Assembly (NCBI GenBank): GCA_021209875.1
Contig: JAGYVD010000002.1
Span: 5,766,001 to 5,830,000 of the forward strand
Direction of reading: 5' to 3'
Length of the DNA: 64,000 nt
DNA from: Rosellinia necatrix
Taxonomy: Eukaryota > Ascomycota > Sordariomycetes > Xylariales > Xylariaceae
In this document: positions 61,367-64,000 of the stretch, piece after piece
Position numbering within the stretch: position 1 is the first letter of the stretch
Layout of the letters: each line of letters begins with the position of its first letter
Notes under the pieces: model-generated
What the model saw: only the letters and a program-made list of their open reading frames with translations
Databases searched by the model: none
Told to the model about the DNA's origin: nothing
Translations under genes and position numbers: made by a program

Positions 61367-61429
61367 ATATCATAAGCTAACCACACAGGCCACGGGCAAC
61401 ACCCTCACGGGCCACTTAACGCCACCTTA

Positions 61430-61447
61430 TTAACGCGTTAACGCGTA
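61430..61447. repeat. TTAACGCGTTAACGCG palindrome at the AT-block boundary
   Basis: TTAACGCGTTAA is a perfect 12-bp palindrome overlapping a second ACGCGT. It sits exactly where normal composition gives way to the AT-rich block. Confidence 0.6.
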
Positions 61448-61449
61448 CC

Positions 61450-64000
61450 CTAGCAATTTTATTTAACTTATTAATTTATTTTTAATTTTAATTTAATATT
61501 TAATTTATTAGTATTATTAAAATTACCTGTTTTTTTTTTTTTAGCGATACTGGCTTTATTTTAAAAAATATATATAAAAGCTATAATTTATAACGTTTAA
61601 TTTAGCATGTTTATCTATAAAACAATATTTAAATAAAATATATAATATATTTATTTATAATATTATTTTTAAAATATTTTAACTTAGAAAAAACTAATAA
61701 AAGCTTTTAAATTATTTTATTATATTTAAAATATTAATTAGTTATTTAATATATTAGCTAAATTAAATTAAGCTATATATTTAATTTAATTAAGTTATAA
61801 ATAATAATTTAATAAGCTTTAGCTGTTTTATTTAGTTTTTAAATATTTAAGCTGATATTGTTGGAACTATGGCAATTGGTCACAGTTACTCACAGCTGTT
61901 GTACGTACATATGTTTTATATAAGCATATAGCGTATATATCACGTATATATATACAGCGTATATGCTTTATATATAAGATAAGCTGTATTATCGCCGTTA
62001 TTTTAGTAGGTTATACGCTAGCAGAATTTTTATATAAAATTTAAAATAATATTATATATAATAATTATTTAAATAAAATAATTAAATATAATAAATATTA
62101 TATAATAAAAGTTATATTTTGTTTTATATATAAATAATATATATATTATATATATAAAGCTTATTTAATATTAATTAGTAGTTATAAAACATAATTATAA
62201 ATTAGCAAAAATAAAAATAAAACATGCTTAAAATTTAATAAATTTAAACAAGTTTTTATATTATATTTTAAAGATTTTATTTTATATAAACAAGTTATTT
62301 TTATATAATAAAAACTTAAAAAAATTAATTTTAAATATTTATATTTTTATATGTTTTATTATATTTTAAAGTTATAATATAAAATTAAATATTAAAAGCA
62401 ATAATATATAATTATATAAAACTATTTATTATATAAAAGCTAAACAATATATAAATAAACTTTTAAAAACCTGTTTATTAATTTATTATTAAAACTTATT
62501 TATTTATTTTTAATATATTTTACGATAACTTTAAAATAATTATATAATAAAAAAACTTTTTATTATATATAATAATATTAAATAATATAATAAAATTATA
62601 ATAAACTATAAAATTAATAAATATATTATATAAAATGCTGTTAATATATAATATTAAAAACAAAAGCTTAATATTATAACTGTAACTCTGATTATATTTA
62701 ATATATAAGCAGCTTGTTATATTTTAAAATATAAATATTTAAATATAACCGGCCAGCTATTATAAAAGTTATATGTTAAAAACTTTAAACTATAAACATA
62801 TAAAATATAAAACTAATTTTATAAGCTGATTTAATAAAAACTGTTTAATATATTAAATAAAAAAAACATATGATTTAATAGTAATAACAGCTTTATATAA
62901 ACAGTTAAGCTTATATAAATTATATAAAAGCAATATATATTAAATAAATTAAAACGTTTTTTATTTATATTTATATTAATATTTATATAAATATTTAATT
63001 TATTTATTTTAAACTAATAATTTTATATAAATATAAATAATATAAACATTTTATAGCTTAAAATATTATTTAATATATTATAATTAAAACTAATATTTAA
63101 TATATATTTTAAACTTTAAAAAAAACTAATAAATTATTTATATAATTAATAATTTAAATATAAATATATTTTTAATTTAATAAACAGGTATATAATATTT
63201 ATAAAATATAAACTAAATTTTTAATTAATTTATAAATATTTTATTATATATTATTTTTATAAACTTTAGAATAATTATTATATATATATATAATATTTAA
63301 TTTAATTATAACAAACATGTTTTTTAACTTATTTTTTTTAAAACATATAAAATAAAAATATATTTTTAATAAATACATTATTTTTAAAAAACATAAAAAA
63401 AAAAACTATTTTAACAAGCTATATAACTTATTATATAATAAAACACAGCTGTTTATTAGCTTATATTAATAACTTAAAATAATAAAAACTAATATTATGT
63501 TATATTTTTAATTATATTAAAAATCCAGCTAAAAACTTTTATATATATAATATTAAACTAAATAAAACTTAAAATAAAATCTATTATATAATAAACATTT
63601 ATTTTAATATAAATATAAATTATAGCTAATATTAGGCCAATTAAACTAATATTACTTTTATATAAATAAAATAAAACAACTTAAATCTAGCTATATATAA
63701 AATATTAGATCTAATAATTATTAAATTAATAAAAATACAGCAAGTTTTAAAAGCAAGCTATTAAAATAAAATCTAATTAAATATAACTATTATATAAATA
63801 TATTAAAATATATTAAAATTAGCAACAGCTTTTATATTTTAAAAACTTATATACAAAAGCTTTTTGCCGACTTAAAAATATATTTGCAAATTATAAATAA
63901 AGATAAAACAAAATATTTTATATAAAAATAAATAACGCTTATTTTATTAATTAAAAATATAACTAAAGTAATTATATAAAAGCTTTTTAATTTAAAAGTA
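61450..64000. other. extremely AT-rich block, probable RIP-degraded AT-isochore
   Basis: From about 61450 to the window end nearly all bases are A or T, in TATA/TTTAAA-like strings with no ORF. CpG is almost absent, and the remaining G/C are mostly in AGCT, AAGC or isolated AC/GT contexts. This fits an AT-isochore produced by repeat-induced point mutation of a repeat or transposon, common in Pezizomycotina; a centromeric or subtelomeric region is another option. The original element cannot be recognised by eye. Confidence 0.75.

Noticed and set aside
61450..64000. Mitochondrial DNA insertion
   Set aside because: No mitochondrial ORF, rRNA or tRNA is readable and the AT content by eye is higher than usual for fungal mitochondrial genomes. 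RIP-type decay fits better.

Overview
The window looks like nuclear DNA of a filamentous ascomycete (Pezizomycotina, most likely Sordariomycetes). Genes carry short introns of about 45-185 nt with GTRNGT-type donors, CTAAC/CTAAT-like branch points and YAG acceptors. Typical fungal families are present (Gwt1, Rif1_N, Ric8, eqolisin, fungal-specific transcription factor, Pth11-like rhodopsin-domain protein), and CTACCTACCTAGGTAGGTA-type palindromes are scattered between genes. I saw no bacterial-type operon, convincing tRNA, rRNA or CRISPR array. The exact species cannot be told from sequence alone.

Layout. (1) 1-9.5 kb is gene-poor. It holds one complete Pth11-like membrane protein gene in six exons (1589-3182, minus), an unrecognised spliced ORF (about 4063-4670, plus), a possible relic (6211-6720, minus) and the broken N-terminal part of an MFS transporter (7539-8295, plus). 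(2) 9.5-15.4 kb is an accessory block of an alpha/beta hydrolase, an old-yellow-enzyme oxidoreductase and a six-exon fungal transcription factor, the last two divergent from a shared 650-bp promoter region. (3) 16.5-51 kb is a housekeeping island: glucose-6-phosphate 1-epimerase, a low-complexity Cys/His-motif protein, a small Cys-rich protein, GWT1, a conserved fungal protein with a frame break, a secreted glutamic peptidase (eqolisin), RIF1, RIC8, an AT-hook/chromodomain protein, MPDU1, choline sulfatase, mediator subunit MED8 and a small membrane protein. (4) 51-61.4 kb is gene-poor again, with fragments only. (5) From about 61.43 kb to the end the DNA becomes extremely AT-rich with no usable ORF, like the AT-isochores left by repeat-induced point mutation (RIP).

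How the genes relate. Most island genes are unrelated housekeeping functions. GWT1 (GPI inositol acylation) and MPDU1 (use of dolichol-phosphate sugars) both serve ER lipid-linked glycosylation. RIF1 and the chromodomain protein both concern chromatin or replication timing. The hydrolase/reductase/regulator trio could be a small catabolic or detoxification unit; this is inferred from proximity only.

Exon boundaries were deduced by eye from reading frame, splice consensus and family resemblance. They need RNA evidence. No database search was possible.
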